Shown here one piece after another: positions 9,393 to 17,193 of a stretch of 42,515 bases of DNA. Both the position numbers and the translations under genes were made by a program. This DNA is from Chitinophagaceae bacterium. Lineage in GTDB: Bacteria; Bacteroidota; Bacteroidia; Chitinophagales; Chitinophagaceae. Each line of letters opens with the position of its first letter. Position 1 is the first letter of the stretch. The stretch is taken from assembly GCA_004173355.1 (NCBI GenBank), contig SEAD01000027.1, positions 1-42,515 on the forward strand, in the 5' to 3' direction. Under the pieces are notes generated by a model. The model was not told the DNA's origin. It worked only from the letters and a program-made list of their open reading frames with translations, and did no database searches.

Positions 9393-9434
9393 TTGATAAT
9401 ATTAACTTATAGATGTATCTTTGTAAGAAGGAGG
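9393..9434 (+). promoter_or_regulatory. Bacteroidota-type promoter and strong ribosome-binding site of the HTH-Fic pair
   Basis: TTG at 9393-9395, a 20-bp spacer, then TATCTTTG at 9416-9423 match the Bacteroidota sigma consensus TTG / TAnnTTTG. Transcription should begin around 9430, giving a very short leader. AAGGAGG at 9428-9434 is a full Shine-Dalgarno sequence 10 bp before the ATG at 9445, which is unusual here because most genes in the window show none. Confidence 0.65.
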
Positions 9435-9444
9435 ACAGAAATTC

Positions 9445-9906
9445 ATGAACACAAAAATACAAAAGGCTATACTGGAACAAGTTAGCCTGAGGCTACAACA
9501 GGTGACCATACCGACATCGGGTATGCCCGCTGAGGGATGGGTAAGGACTATCAGGAAAGCGATCAATATGAATGTGGTGCAGCTGGCCAGAAAAATGAAG
9601 ATCAAAGCGCCGGGAATTGTTGCCTTTGAAAAACGCGAAGCGGCTGGTACGATCACCATCAATTCATTGAAGCAGATTGCAGAAGCCCTGGATATGCAAC
9701 TGGTCTATGCAATTGTTCCAAAAAACGGTACACTTGCCGGCCTGGTGGAAAATAAAGCCAAAGAAAAAGCTTACCAGATTATCGATCGTACAAACATGAC
9801 GATGGCCCTTGAAGATCAGCAAACCGACTACTCCCGCATCTCTGAGGAATACCGCGAAAAAACCAGGGAGCTGGCAGATCAAATGCCCAGGTTTCTATGG
9901 GACTAG
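9445..9906 (+). CDS. Mobile mystery protein A: HTH (XRE-type) regulator of the Fic pair
   Basis: A 153-residue cytoplasmic DNA-binding protein. The helix-turn-helix covers about residues 27-80 (RTIRKAINMNVVQLARKMKI, then APGIVAFEKREAAGTITI, then SLKQIAEALDMQLVYAIVP). The C-terminal helix ends in ELADQMPRFLWD. Length, architecture and the Fic gene that follows match the mobile mystery protein A family (TIGR02612). It should act as antitoxin-like or autoregulatory partner, binding the inverted repeats upstream. Its stop overlaps the Fic start by 10 bp, indicating translational coupling. The AT-rich promoter and strong RBS, unlike those of neighbouring genes, suggest horizontal acquisition. Confidence 0.88.
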   Translation: MNTKIQKAILEQVSLRLQQVTIPTSGMPAEGWVRTIRKAINMNVVQLARKMKIKAPGIVAFEKREAAGTITINSLKQIAEALDMQLVYAIVPKNGTLAGLVENKAKEKAYQIIDRTNMTMALEDQQTDYSRISEEYREKTRELADQMPRFLWD

Positions 9907-10493
9907 ATCTTGTATACGGAAAAGGTCAGACGCCATTAAGCGACGAGGAGAAAGATGGGTTAAAAATGCGCCATATCATTTCCCAGGGTGAGTTGAATGA
10001 GATGGAGCAAATGAATATACAACTGGCGGTGGAATGGACTTTGGGTCTGGAAACTGATCCGGGTTTAATGCTTACAGAAAAGTTCATCAGGGACCTTCAT
10101 AAAAAGATGTATGGTGATGTATGGAAATGGGCGGGCGAATTCCGGAAGACGGATAAAAATATCGGAGTTGACTGGAAGCAAATCCCGGTGGCCGTCCGAA
10201 CCCTGCTCGATGACTGCAGGTTCTGGATTAAAGAAAATGTTTTTCCACCTGATGAGATAGCAATCCGGTTTAAACACCGGATTGTTTCCATTCATTGTTT
10301 TCCCAATGGCAATGGACGACATTCGAGACTGATGGCAGACCTGATTGCAAGCAGGATGTTTAAAACAACTGTTTTTGGGTGGGGTATCAAGTCATATACA
10401 GACATGAAAACGGCACGTGAACAGTACATCTCAGCACTGAGAAAAAGTGACAGGCAGGAACCGGAGGCACTTATCGCGTTCGCGAGGAGCTGA
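9897..10493 (+). CDS. Mobile mystery protein B: Fic/DOC family protein
   Basis: A 198-residue Fic-fold protein, presumably a nucleotidyl (AMP) transferase that modifies a target protein. The active-site loop is HCFPNGNGRHSR, residues 133-144, with His133 as catalytic base and the GNGR phosphate-binding part intact. The usual acidic residue at motif position 5 (HxFx[DE]GN) is Asn137 here. An N-terminal HIISQGELNEMEQMN segment precedes the Fic core, as in other mobile mystery B proteins. No strict [ST]xxxE[GN] inhibitory motif was seen in either partner. It is translationally coupled to the HTH gene. Toxin-antitoxin behaviour is an inference from pairing and family. Confidence 0.88.
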   Translation: MGLDLVYGKGQTPLSDEEKDGLKMRHIISQGELNEMEQMNIQLAVEWTLGLETDPGLMLTEKFIRDLHKKMYGDVWKWAGEFRKTDKNIGVDWKQIPVAVRTLLDDCRFWIKENVFPPDEIAIRFKHRIVSIHCFPNGNGRHSRLMADLIASRMFKTTVFGWGIKSYTDMKTAREQYISALRKSDRQEPEALIAFARS

Positions 10494-10604
10494 AAGCAGC
10501 ATACTTCCAGTGAATTTTCAGACGGGCTGATTAAATAACAGTTTTTACCGGAAAAGAACCCCTGGAACAGCTAACTCAAGGATAGCTCCCTGGCAGTTTA
10601 CCGG

Positions 10605-10625
10605 ATTGTACGGTTACGGTACAAT
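10605..10625. repeat. Short inverted repeat upstream of the permease gene
   Basis: ATTGTAC at 10605-10611 and GTACAAT at 10619-10625 form a 7-bp perfect palindrome with a 7-bp spacer. It lies about 120 bp downstream of the Fic gene and 122 bp before the permease start. It has no T-run, so it is more likely an operator than a terminator. The significance is uncertain. Confidence 0.35.
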
Positions 10626-10747
10626 GCGTTCGCTTTTACAACAATCCCATAAGAAGATTTATACCCAACCAGATGAATGTCAATATTTTGGCCAAGTGGC
10701 ATGAACTTTATTGAATAGCGGCGGAAGTATCACCTCAAAACCGAAAC

Positions 10748-13192
10748 ATGAACGTCACCCTGAAACCGGTATTCCGGCATCTCTGGAACAAACGCCTTTT
10801 CACACTGCTCAATGTACTCGGACTCGCCATCGGCATCTCGACCTGCTGGATGATTTATGGCATTGTGAAATATGAATACAGTTACGACAAACCACTCACA
10901 GAGCGGGCCAATATCTACCGGCTGACTTCGGGTTATATTTTTGATGAAAAGGAATCGTTTAATGCCGGTGTCAGTAAACCGATCTACCAGGGGCTTCGGG
11001 AAGAAGCGTCGCTTGTAAAAAAAGTGGTGCCGGTTTATGGACAATGGGTGAATACGGCGAGCGTCCCTCCCCAACACGGACGTGCCGTGGTTAACGTAGA
11101 GGAACCAAAAAATATCGCTGCGGTCGATTCATCGTACTTTGAACTGGTGCCATATACCTGGCTTGCCGGTAATCCTGCGAACGCACTCAGTGCACCGGAG
11201 AACATAGTGCTGACGGAAAGCCGCGCACAGACCTACTTCCCGGGTGTGGCACCTGCAGACATCGTAGGACGGATCATCCTGCACAATGATACCATCCGGA
11301 AGGCGGTGACGGGGATTGTCAAAGACCTTGATTTTGCTTCGGACTTCACTACAAAGGAATTTCTCGCCCTCCAGCATAAACCCTATCCACTGGGTGACTG
11401 GACCAACACCAATGGCAGCGACCGTCTCTACCTGCTCCTCAACGCGGGTACCGACACTGCACAGGTTATGAAGCAGGTCAATAAGGTAGTGGATCGTAAG
11501 ACGGCAGAGTTTTACCAGACCACCAAGGTGAATTATACATTCAAGCGATGGTTTGAACTGCATAACCTGGAGCAAATCCATTTCGCCAGGCATATCAATG
11601 ACTATGAAACACGTACTGCCAGCAAACCGGTCACGTATGGCCTCATCGCGCTCGCCGGGTTTATCCTGCTGCTGGCATGTATCAATTATATTAACCTGAG
11701 CACAGCACAAATCCCCCAGCGCAGCAAGGAAATTGCCGTGCGTAAAACACTTGGCAGCGGGCGTGGCAACCTGATCATGCAACTGCTGGTAGAGACCCTC
11801 GTAATTGTTGCCCTGGGATCAGTGCTGGCGTTGTTCCTTGCCCGTCTCGGCTTCAATCTCCTGTCGGATATCATTCCCGAGGGGGCTGAACATTATGGCA
11901 TGAATGCAGGGGTTATCCTTGCTTTCACCGGCATCGTGGTTGTGGTGAGCCTGTTCTCCGGGATTTATCCGGCATGGCTGATGGCGAAAGTGCAACCAAT
12001 TGCTATTATGCGTGGCAAGGGCAGCTGGTCAGGACCGGCAAAAGCATTTTCACCGCGCAAAGCATTAATCGTATTGCAGTTTGTAATCGCCCAGGTCTTT
12101 ATCGTAGGTGCCCTGATCATGGGTTCGCAGTTGAGATATACACTGAAGAAGGACCTTGGTTTCAACCGCGAGGCAGTTGCAGCAGTGGAAGTGCCGTGGA
12201 AACTGCATTTCAAAAAAGAGTACCAGGACAAACAATTTGTACTTGCCAATGAAATCAAAACCATACCAGGGGTGAGTGGCATTGCCATGGGTGACCAGCC
12301 CCTGCGTGAAGGATATAGTTCGAGCCAGTACAATTATTTCCTGCCCGATGGCAGCAAGGTGGAACGGCAGCTTTTCCGGAAGACCGTTGATACCGCGTGG
12401 CTGGGGCTGTATAATATACAGCTGCTGGCGGGCCGTAACCTCCGCGCTGCGGACACTACAGCAGAATATGTAATCAATGAAACTGCCGTGAAGGCATTCA
12501 ATTTCAAGTCACCCCAGGATGCCCTTGGTAAAATGCTGGAGCAGGATGACCGGAAGTTCCCGATTGTGGGTGTGATAAAAGATTTCCATTCGCAGAACTT
12601 CCATTCGGGTATCGATCCGATGGCAATCATGACGGAAAAAGGCAGTCTCTCCAATATCAATATCAAACTGTCCGGCAACGACCCGAAAGAGTGGGTGAAA
12701 ACGATGAAGGCAGTGGAAGCAAAATGGAATGGCATTTATCCCGCCGGGAACTATTCGTTCCATTTTTATGACGAGACGCTGGCAAACATGTACACTGCCG
12801 AACGGAATATGGCGAAACTGGTAAACCTCTCCACTGCAATTGCGATCATCATCAGTTGCCTTGGCCTCTTTGGCCTGGCCACACTCACCGCGCTTCAAAG
12901 GACAAAGGAAATCGGCATCCGCAAAGTACTGGGTGCTTCGATTGCAGGGATCGTGCGATTACTTTCCACCGACTTCTTCATACTCATTTTCATTGCCCTG
13001 CTGATTGCCACACCTGTTGCATGGTGGGCAATGAACCAGTGGCTGCGAGATTTTGTATATCGCATCAGTATCGAATGGTGGATGTTTGTAGTAGCCGGTG
13101 TCGCCGCTATACTCATCGCTTTCATAACGATCGGTTACCAATCGATCCGTGCGGCGGTCAGCAACCCGGTGGATGCACTGAGGAATGAATAA
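10748..13192 (+). CDS. ABC transporter permease, MacB/FtsX type (two MacB-PCD plus two FtsX units)
   Basis: An 814-residue inner-membrane protein of the mechanotransmitting ABC class. The first transmembrane helix is at about residues 18-40 (LNVLGLAIGISTCWMIYGIV). A periplasmic MacB_PCD domain follows. FtsX-like helices begin near 300 (ALAGFILLLACINYINLSTA) with the conserved cytoplasmic segment SKEIAVRKTLGSGRGNLIMQ. A second periplasmic domain and a second FtsX unit follow (TKEIGIRKVLGASIAGIVRL, near 725). This duplicated layout is typical of Bacteroidota. No ATPase gene is adjacent, so a partner must come from elsewhere. Substrate is unknown; lipoprotein, peptide or macrolide-type export or signalling roles are all possible. 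Confidence 0.93.
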   Translation: MNVTLKPVFRHLWNKRLFTLLNVLGLAIGISTCWMIYGIVKYEYSYDKPLTERANIYRLTSGYIFDEKESFNAGVSKPIYQGLREEASLVKKVVPVYGQWVNTASVPPQHGRAVVNVEEPKNIAAVDSSYFELVPYTWLAGNPANALSAPENIVLTESRAQTYFPGVAPADIVGRIILHNDTIRKAVTGIVKDLDFASDFTTKEFLALQHKPYPLGDWTNTNGSDRLYLLLNAGTDTAQVMKQVNKVVDRKTAEFYQTTKVNYTFKRWFELHNLEQIHFARHINDYETRTASKPVTYGLIALAGFILLLACINYINLSTAQIPQRSKEIAVRKTLGSGRGNLIMQLLVETLVIVALGSVLALFLARLGFNLLSDIIPEGAEHYGMNAGVILAFTGIVVVVSLFSGIYPAWLMAKVQPIAIMRGKGSWSGPAKAFSPRKALIVLQFVIAQVFIVGALIMGSQLRYTLKKDLGFNREAVAAVEVPWKLHFKKEYQDKQFVLANEIKTIPGVSGIAMGDQPLREGYSSSQYNYFLPDGSKVERQLFRKTVDTAWLGLYNIQLLAGRNLRAADTTAEYVINETAVKAFNFKSPQDALGKMLEQDDRKFPIVGVIKDFHSQNFHSGIDPMAIMTEKGSLSNINIKLSGNDPKEWVKTMKAVEAKWNGIYPAGNYSFHFYDETLANMYTAERNMAKLVNLSTAIAIIISCLGLFGLATLTALQRTKEIGIRKVLGASIAGIVRLLSTDFFILIFIALLIATPVAWWAMNQWLRDFVYRISIEWWMFVVAGVAAILIAFITIGYQSIRAAVSNPVDALRNE

Positions 13193-13198
13193 TATTTC

Positions 13199-13219
13199 CC
13201 GTTTTTCCCCATAAAACGG
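13199..13219 (+). terminator. Weak hairpin after the permease gene
   Basis: CCGTTTT at 13199-13205 pairs with AAAACGG at 13213-13219 a few bases after the stop codon, followed by CTTTGTTG rather than a clean T-run. It may be a weak or Rho-assisted terminator. Confidence 0.3.
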
Positions 13220-13301
13220 CTTTGTTGGTGTCGTGTCAGGATTGCAGCAGGCAGGACTGGCACGGCACCTTTTTTGTAAACCTTTTACCAAACAACAGAT
13301 C

Positions 13302-13790
13302 ATGGCAGAAGGTAACAGGCATACACGTCTCCAGAAACTGAACGGCAGCGGCGTTGAGCTGACCGGGCAGGATCCCGATATCCGTTCATGGATAGTAAAA
13401 GATAATGAAGGAAGGTTGATTGGGATCGTGGATGATCTTGTGTTTGACCTCCAGGATGAAAAAGTAAGATACATTGTGGTCGACTCCGGTAAAAATGATT
13501 TCAATCTCCCTGCAAGGCAGGTGCTGGTGCCGGTGGGTGTCGCTGAAATACATGAGGAAGCGGATGATGTCATCCTGAATGGTATTACACATCGTGAACT
13601 CAGCGCATTACCTGACTACGACGAGACACGTTTTGATACAGAGCATGAGGAAAGTGTGTTCAATGTGTTTGGCGGTCTCGGGGCTTCAGCGATCAATGGC
13701 GGAGGGGAGCATGACCGGGAATTTTATGATCATGAACATTTCAACCCGGAAAACCTTTACCGCAACAGGCGGAGCAGGGACATGCTGTAA
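13302..13790 (+). CDS. PRC-barrel domain protein
   Basis: About 162 residues from the ATG at 13302. A GTG 69 bp upstream is possible, but its extension is not domain-like. The PRC-barrel covers about residues 20-85 (SWIVKDNEGRLIGIVDDLVF, then EKVRYIVVDSG, then RQVLVPVGVAEIHEEADDVI). An acidic, low-complexity tail follows (EHEESVFNVFGG, HDREFYDHEHFNPENLYRNR). Such proteins are small cytoplasmic or stress-associated factors in environmental bacteria, with no defined reaction. It lies tail to tail with the DUF3861 gene (8-bp gap). Confidence 0.85.
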   Translation: MAEGNRHTRLQKLNGSGVELTGQDPDIRSWIVKDNEGRLIGIVDDLVFDLQDEKVRYIVVDSGKNDFNLPARQVLVPVGVAEIHEEADDVILNGITHRELSALPDYDETRFDTEHEESVFNVFGGLGASAINGGGEHDREFYDHEHFNPENLYRNRRSRDML

Positions 13791-13798
13791 GTCATAGC

Positions 13799-14107
13799 TC
13801 AGCTGTGCACCTGCTGCCCGAAACTTTTGTACTTCTTCATAAACTCTGTAAATGCCGGGGCAAACTCTTCAAACAAAGGATGCCTGCGGTTGTTGAGCAT
13901 TACCTCACTGAAAAGTTTCAATCCAAGAAGAAAACGGGCATCCTGACCCGGTGTCTCGAAGCGTGGATTGGCCTGCACAAGCGCAAGCAATTCGAAAATA
14001 CTGTCGTGGTTGTTAAACTCGAGTTCAATCACCTGGCTCCCCGGGGTGCCATCTTTCTGTGCTACTTCATGAAGCTCGAGCTTGTACTGGTTAGAGCGTT
14101 TATCCAT
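13799..14107 (-). CDS. DUF3861 family protein
   Basis: A 102-residue cytoplasmic protein without signal peptide or membrane segment. The segment FLLGLKLFSEVMLNNRRHPL and the ending FMKKYK match the DUF3861 family as I know it. The N-terminal half (YKLELHEVAQKDGT, VIELEFNNHDSIFELL) is a predicted beta-alpha region. Function unknown. Its leader contains two overlapping inverted repeats that cannot form together (14116-14175), described separately. Confidence 0.8.
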   Translation of the reverse strand: MDKRSNQYKLELHEVAQKDGTPGSQVIELEFNNHDSIFELLALVQANPRFETPGQDARFLLGLKLFSEVMLNNRRHPLFEEFAPAFTEFMKKYKSFGQQVHS

Positions 14108-14115
14108 ATAACAAG

Positions 14116-14175
14116 TGCGGATTTTTTACCTGGAAAAGCAGGAATCCGCAATGTCAACACTGCAGTCCTGCTTTT
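14116..14175 (-). promoter_or_regulatory. Two overlapping, mutually exclusive hairpins in the DUF3861 leader
   Basis: Pair A: TGCGGATT (14116-14123) with AATCCGCA (14143-14150), 8-bp arms. Pair B: AAAAGCAGGA (14134-14143) with TCCTGCTTTT (14166-14175), 10-bp arms. Both are perfect and share sequence around 14143. In the minus-strand transcript, B forms first and A ends 8 nt before the start codon, so A could mask ribosome entry and B could relieve it. The structure is seen; switch behaviour is inference. Confidence 0.45.
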
Positions 14176-14266
14176 GTTCAGCTGTTTCCCCTATAAAAAC
14201 ATAAAGTGCCGGAAACCCTTAATCATCGCGGCTTCCATCAATGGCCATCCGTACCCAGGGATCCAG

Positions 14267-14300
14267 AAAAATAAAAAGGCCGGAACGTTCGTCCCGGCCT
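14267..14300 (-). terminator. Rho-independent terminator of the csbD-like gene
   Basis: On the minus strand AGGCCGGGA pairs with TTCCGGCCT (9 bp with one G-T wobble, short loop), followed by TTTTTATTTTT. It starts 20 bp after the csbD-like stop codon. Confidence 0.8.
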
Positions 14301-14319
14301 ATCAGCGAAAGGGGAAATA

Positions 14320-14508
14320 TTATCCCAGTGACTTCAGCCAGTCTACTACTTCGTCCTTGGTTTTACCTAATTTTTTCTGGATGCGTCCAAAAAGTTCATC
14401 GTCTTTACCCTCTTCGTATTTAAGGTCATCATCTGTAAAATCGGCGTGCGCCTGTTTTACCTTGCCTTTAAGCACATTCCAGTTTCCTTTTAATTCAAGC
14501 TTGTCCAT
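14320..14508 (-). CDS. CsbD family stress-associated protein
   Basis: A 62-residue, highly charged, cytoplasmic protein. It shows the CsbD hallmarks: a start [19 protein letters not shown], then the [20 protein letters not shown] helix, and a C-terminal VVDWLKSLG. CsbD-like proteins accumulate under general stress in many bacteria; their mechanism is not known. It is monocistronic, with a clear terminator directly downstream (14267-14300). A possible CAATACTA (minus strand TAGTATTG, one base from TAnnTTTG) lies about 60 bp upstream at 14567-14574, but no spaced TTG supports it. Confidence 0.92.
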   Translation of the reverse strand: MDKLELKGNWNVLKGKVKQAHADFTDDDLKYEEGKDDELFGRIQKKLGKTKDEVVDWLKSLG

Positions 14509-14700
14509 AAAATGATTTTTAAAAGATTCTGATCAATCGTTTCCCCGGGGCTTTTGCCAACGGGTTCAATACTACAAATCCAATTCGGTGCCACAGATTT
14601 TTGATTTTGCGGTAAAATTCACCTGGAACAGGATCAAACACTTGCCGCGTCTTAATGTGGACTCCAGCGTGGGAAGAACCTTGCCAGCCCTCTTCCTGAT

Positions 14701-15240
14701 TCAGCGATCGGTGTCCTGCCGGGCACCTATGGTCAGGTAAATGAAATACAATTTACTTTTTGGGTCCCGTTGATAATAGACCTGAATAGTCATTTCGTCA
14801 TTTGACCAGCGTGTGCCCTTCCCATCGCCAAGTACTTTGTTTCTGAAGGTGTAACTTTGCCTGCGAAAATCGCTACCGGCCATTTTTTGAATTGTCTTTT
14901 CCCATTTACCGAGTTTGCGCCAATCCAGCTTCCTGGCTGAAACAGCAATCCTGGCGAGGTAATAACCAGGAAAAATGCTGGTGCCAAAATCATGGAAACT
15001 ATAAATCTGGTTTTCAGATGTACCCTCAATATCGGACCTGGAGTAAAATCCACATTGACAAGGCAATTCATTTCCCTTGAATGATAAAAAACCGGATGGA
15101 ACGTCTGCCATGACAGCCCTGATACCCGATATCGCACTATCCTGCGCGGCAACGTGAATGCACATAAAAAAACTGACGGCAAAAAATGCCATTCGCTGCA
15201 AAATTGAAAACCTGTTACCTGTGACGTAAATCATTCGCAT
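14701..15240 (-). CDS. Hypothetical secreted protein
   Basis: A 179-residue protein with a signal peptide (RMAFFAVSFFMCIHVAAQ, cleavage expected after VAA-QDS). The start could be the first ATG or an internal Met at residue 17. The mature part has two close cysteines (ELPCQCGFYS) and a run of alternating hydrophobic positions ending MTIQVYYQRDPKSKLYFIYL, suggesting a small beta-sheet domain. No family was recognised. It lies 53 bp upstream of the end of the TPR gene region on the same strand, so cotranscription after that gene is plausible. Confidence 0.65.
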   Translation of the reverse strand: MRMIYVTGNRFSILQRMAFFAVSFFMCIHVAAQDSAISGIRAVMADVPSGFLSFKGNELPCQCGFYSRSDIEGTSENQIYSFHDFGTSIFPGYYLARIAVSARKLDWRKLGKWEKTIQKMAGSDFRRQSYTFRNKVLGDGKGTRWSNDEMTIQVYYQRDPKSKLYFIYLTIGARQDTDR

Positions 15241-15293
15241 TGGACAATTTTTACCGGCTGTGAAACCGCTGTTTGTGAATGTACATTCAAGCC

Positions 15294-17006
15294 TTACTTA
15301 GGCTCGCGGAAACGCAGGTGCACGGAGGCCGCAGGAATATTTTCAGCATCCCTGAATCCTTCCAAGCTTCTTTTCTTACGCAGACCTTTTTGTTTACTGC
15401 CATGCCGCAGCGCATTGGCAAGCCCAAGATCGGACCACCCGTTACCAGGATTCCAAATGAGGTCCTCCCGGTACACTTTTGCTGCGGCTGTATAATCCTT
15501 TTTCACTTCCAGGTAATAACCCAGGTACTGCCGGGCAGGCAGCATCCAGTCGCGTGGCTCAGTATACACCATTTTATCCTCGACCTCGATTGCTTTCGAT
15601 ATCGCGGTGATGGCGCCATCAGTATCTCCCTTCTGGTATTGCAGCACCGATTCCAGGATCTGAAAGGCGATTTTTCCGGCTTCCAGGTAAGTATTAAAGG
15701 GCATCCGGCGCAGCAGCAGCGAAGGATGATCCAATGCCCCTTCGATTTTCGAAAGGTGCCAGGCCGCAGAGTCCAGCTGCCCGGTGTTGGCATGAGCCAT
15801 CCCCCGGGCAAAATGATGAAGCAAACCTGCATAAATCCACGAACTATCCGGTGAACCAGCTCTTGAAAGGATCCCTGCCCATTGACCGAGTCGTACCATC
15901 GCCAGTTCGGGAAACATATACAGGTACTGGTCATATAATTTCGTGGCATCCGGCGATACAGCCGCCCGTGTCTGTAATGCTGCCCTGCCAGCTTCCGCCT
16001 GCAAGCCGCCGCTCAGTGCGCAATAAGCCTGCACGGCGAAATAATGCGGACTGGCTTTTACGAGACCGAGCTGCGGGGCGAGAAGGTCATATTTTTTCAA
16101 TGCTGCGTCGGCCCGTTTATTGGACTGCACCCCTTCGGGAAAAAGGCTGTTGCGTTCGTATTCATGGCTCGACATATGGACCATATGGGCTACGCCGGGC
16201 ATCAGCCCTCCCAGCCTGCGAGCCGCATCCAGTGCAACCTCCGGCTTCCGGGAAGCTTCTGTAATATGGATGTAATAATGCATGGCAGCGGGATGGTTTT
16301 TATCCCGTAGCAGCACCTGCTCACAAAGCTCCACCAGTGCCGGTGTCCATTCCTTTGGACTGCCGTCATTGTTCCAGAAATTCCATGCATGATTGAGCAT
16401 GACCGCATCGACGAATAACATTTTGAGATCATTATCGTCCGGGCTGGACAAGACCGCTTTCCGGAGCAAATCTGCATAGCGCTGGTTCAGTGTTCGCCAG
16501 CCAGTGGTGTCGCCTGCAGCAGCGTACCGCTGGTCCATTGCATTGATGAGTATTTGTTCAGCAGCTGTACCTGCCGGAAAATTCTTCATTTTGCGGAGGA
16601 GGTCCGGCAACAGTGGTGACTGACTATAACTGTATGTTGCATTGTAGTACGGACCAAGTGCGAGCGCCTGTCCCCAATAAGGCATCGCCGCAGTACTGTC
16701 AAAACGCGAGGCTTCCCTGAACGAAACCATCGCTTCGCGCATATGATAACTGTAGTACATGTTCAGCCCCTGGTTGAAGTAAAACTGTGCGCTGTCACTG
16801 CGCGTGCTGATTGTGTAACTATGGTTTCCCCATCCCGGCAGGGGGTTGATAAATTTCCCGTTTTCATCCGGTCTCAGACGGAAGGGGCCCTGCGGACCGC
16901 ATCCGATGGGCACCGCGGATGTGGACGGTTGAAGAGCCTGGCTTTTATCTGTTGGAAGATGGACCAGACCCAGCAGGATCGCGACTGAAACAAACAGGAA
17001 TTTCAT
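15294..17006 (-). CDS. Secreted tetratricopeptide-repeat protein
   Basis: About 570 residues. I start at the ATG at 17006, because MKFLFVSVAILLGLVHLPTD is a clean signal peptide; a second ATG seven codons earlier (17027) is the alternative. The mature protein is mostly helical TPR-like pairs. An early unit is AQFYFNQGLNMYYSYHMREA, then MVSFREASRFDSTAAMPYWG. Late units include AKVYREDLIWNPGNGWSDLG. HYYIHITEASRKPEVALDAA and MVHMSSHEYER are landmarks shared with uncharacterised TPR proteins of Bacteroidota and Acidobacteria (memory, not searched). It is probably periplasmic. No enzymatic centre is recognised. Confidence 0.8.
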   Translation of the reverse strand: MKFLFVSVAILLGLVHLPTDKSQALQPSTSAVPIGCGPQGPFRLRPDENGKFINPLPGWGNHSYTISTRSDSAQFYFNQGLNMYYSYHMREAMVSFREASRFDSTAAMPYWGQALALGPYYNATYSYSQSPLLPDLLRKMKNFPAGTAAEQILINAMDQRYAAAGDTTGWRTLNQRYADLLRKAVLSSPDDNDLKMLFVDAVMLNHAWNFWNNDGSPKEWTPALVELCEQVLLRDKNHPAAMHYYIHITEASRKPEVALDAARRLGGLMPGVAHMVHMSSHEYERNSLFPEGVQSNKRADAALKKYDLLAPQLGLVKASPHYFAVQAYCALSGGLQAEAGRAALQTRAAVSPDATKLYDQYLYMFPELAMVRLGQWAGILSRAGSPDSSWIYAGLLHHFARGMAHANTGQLDSAAWHLSKIEGALDHPSLLLRRMPFNTYLEAGKIAFQILESVLQYQKGDTDGAITAISKAIEVEDKMVYTEPRDWMLPARQYLGYYLEVKKDYTAAAKVYREDLIWNPGNGWSDLGLANALRHGSKQKGLRKKRSLEGFRDAENIPAASVHLRFREPK

Positions 17007-17193
17007 AACAGCGGGGTTAAATGGCATTTAAAGATAACTAATCAGCCTGACGCCACTTATGTCATTTTCCGGTAACGGACACACTAACCGCAACGTATTA
17101 TAATCCGTTTTTACCTGTCCTGCACGCTTTTTGATTGAGTTGGCTCTGACCGGATACTGTAGATTTTTAACCTCAATACCATCCCTGGCATAT

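Noticed and set aside
11129-11782. 217-codon minus-strand open frame
   Set aside because: It lies opposite the permease gene and has no domain-like sequence; a shadow of the opposite coding frame.
13233-13301. GTG-initiated N-terminal extension of the PRC-barrel protein
   Set aside because: Cys/Gly-rich, not a signal peptide and not part of the domain; the ATG at 13302 fits the family better.
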